Shown in pieces: positions 63,979 through 64,000 of a DNA stretch of 64,000 nt. How positions within the stretch are numbered: position 1 is the first letter of the stretch; each line of letters opens with the position of its first letter. This DNA is from Granulosicoccus antarcticus IMCC3135 (GTDB lineage Bacteria > Pseudomonadota > Gammaproteobacteria > Granulosicoccales > Granulosicoccaceae): contig NZ_CP018632.1 in assembly GCF_002215215.1 (NCBI RefSeq), forward strand, positions 1,320,001 to 1,384,000, given 5' to 3'. The position numbers and the translations under genes are program-made. The notes beneath the pieces were generated by a model. That model had not been told where the DNA came from, made no database searches, and saw nothing but the letters and a program-made list of their open reading frames with translations.

Positions 63979-64000
63979 TGCATATCCGGTATGTTCAGTC

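Noticed and set aside
1-64000. CRISPR arrays, prophage or integrated plasmid, tRNA and rRNA genes
   Set aside because: No direct-repeat array, phage structural gene, integrase, or tRNA/rRNA sequence was recognised; the short repeats present are coding (HU tail, EPV linker).

Overview
The window reads as chromosomal DNA of a Gammaproteobacterium, probably marine and heterotrophic. Supporting signs are a pilT/pilU–yggS–proC–yggT neighbourhood, type II secretion genes (gspCDEF), an Slp-type lipoprotein, a BCCT transporter, two tripartite tricarboxylate transporters (TTT), and genes for DMSP and polysaccharide use. A Granulosicoccus-like genus is possible, but that is only a guess. I saw no rRNA, tRNA, CRISPR array or prophage. 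The one mobile element is a decayed IS200/IS605-type insertion.

Layout. 1-6.9 kb: a probable DMSP cleavage cluster on the minus strand (GMC dehydrogenase, BCCT transporter, two-domain CoA-transferase of DddD type, cut by the window edge), with a divergent LysR regulator. 7-10.4 kb: adenine deaminase and an AGCS symporter. 10.6-12.9 kb: a pantothenate operon (PanG-like ketopantoate reductase, panB with a TTG start, panC). 13-21.5 kb: a GH123-like secreted protein, a chemoreceptor, an Slp lipoprotein, a secreted trypsin-like protease, L-serine dehydratase and a CopD-like membrane protein. 21.5-24.2 kb: oxidative stress and polyphosphate genes (peroxiredoxin, msrA, PPK2). 24.6-30.6 kb: gspC-D-E-F without the pseudopilin genes. 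31-38 kb: an HU protein with a histone-H1-like tail, yggT, proC, transaldolase and yggS, with divergent pilT and pilU. 38-41 kb: a galacturonokinase-like kinase and a nucleotidyltransferase, facing a GT47 exostosin-type glycosyltransferase. 41-46.2 kb: a secreted DUF5060 glycosidase-like protein, a Kelch protein with a GlyGly-CTERM-type tail, fucU and tdk.

46.2-49.7 kb: a DUF2325 gene split by a 1,018-bp IS. Joining the host sequence across the element restores one frame of about 419 codons. An unknown 348-aa gene with a Fur-box-like site lies upstream. 49.9-58 kb: an acetyltransferase, a CMD-family protein, a complete tctCBA operon, and a divergent response regulator–kinase–periplasmic binding protein set. 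58-64 kb: a secreted glycosidase, then on the opposite strand a run of TTT tctB-tctA, a cytoplasmic sulfatase and a formylglycine-generating enzyme.

Main themes are uptake and breakdown of marine organic sulfur and of sulfated or uronic-acid-containing compounds, plus secretion of carbohydrate-active proteins. Functions are inferred by reading motifs and context; no database search was run.
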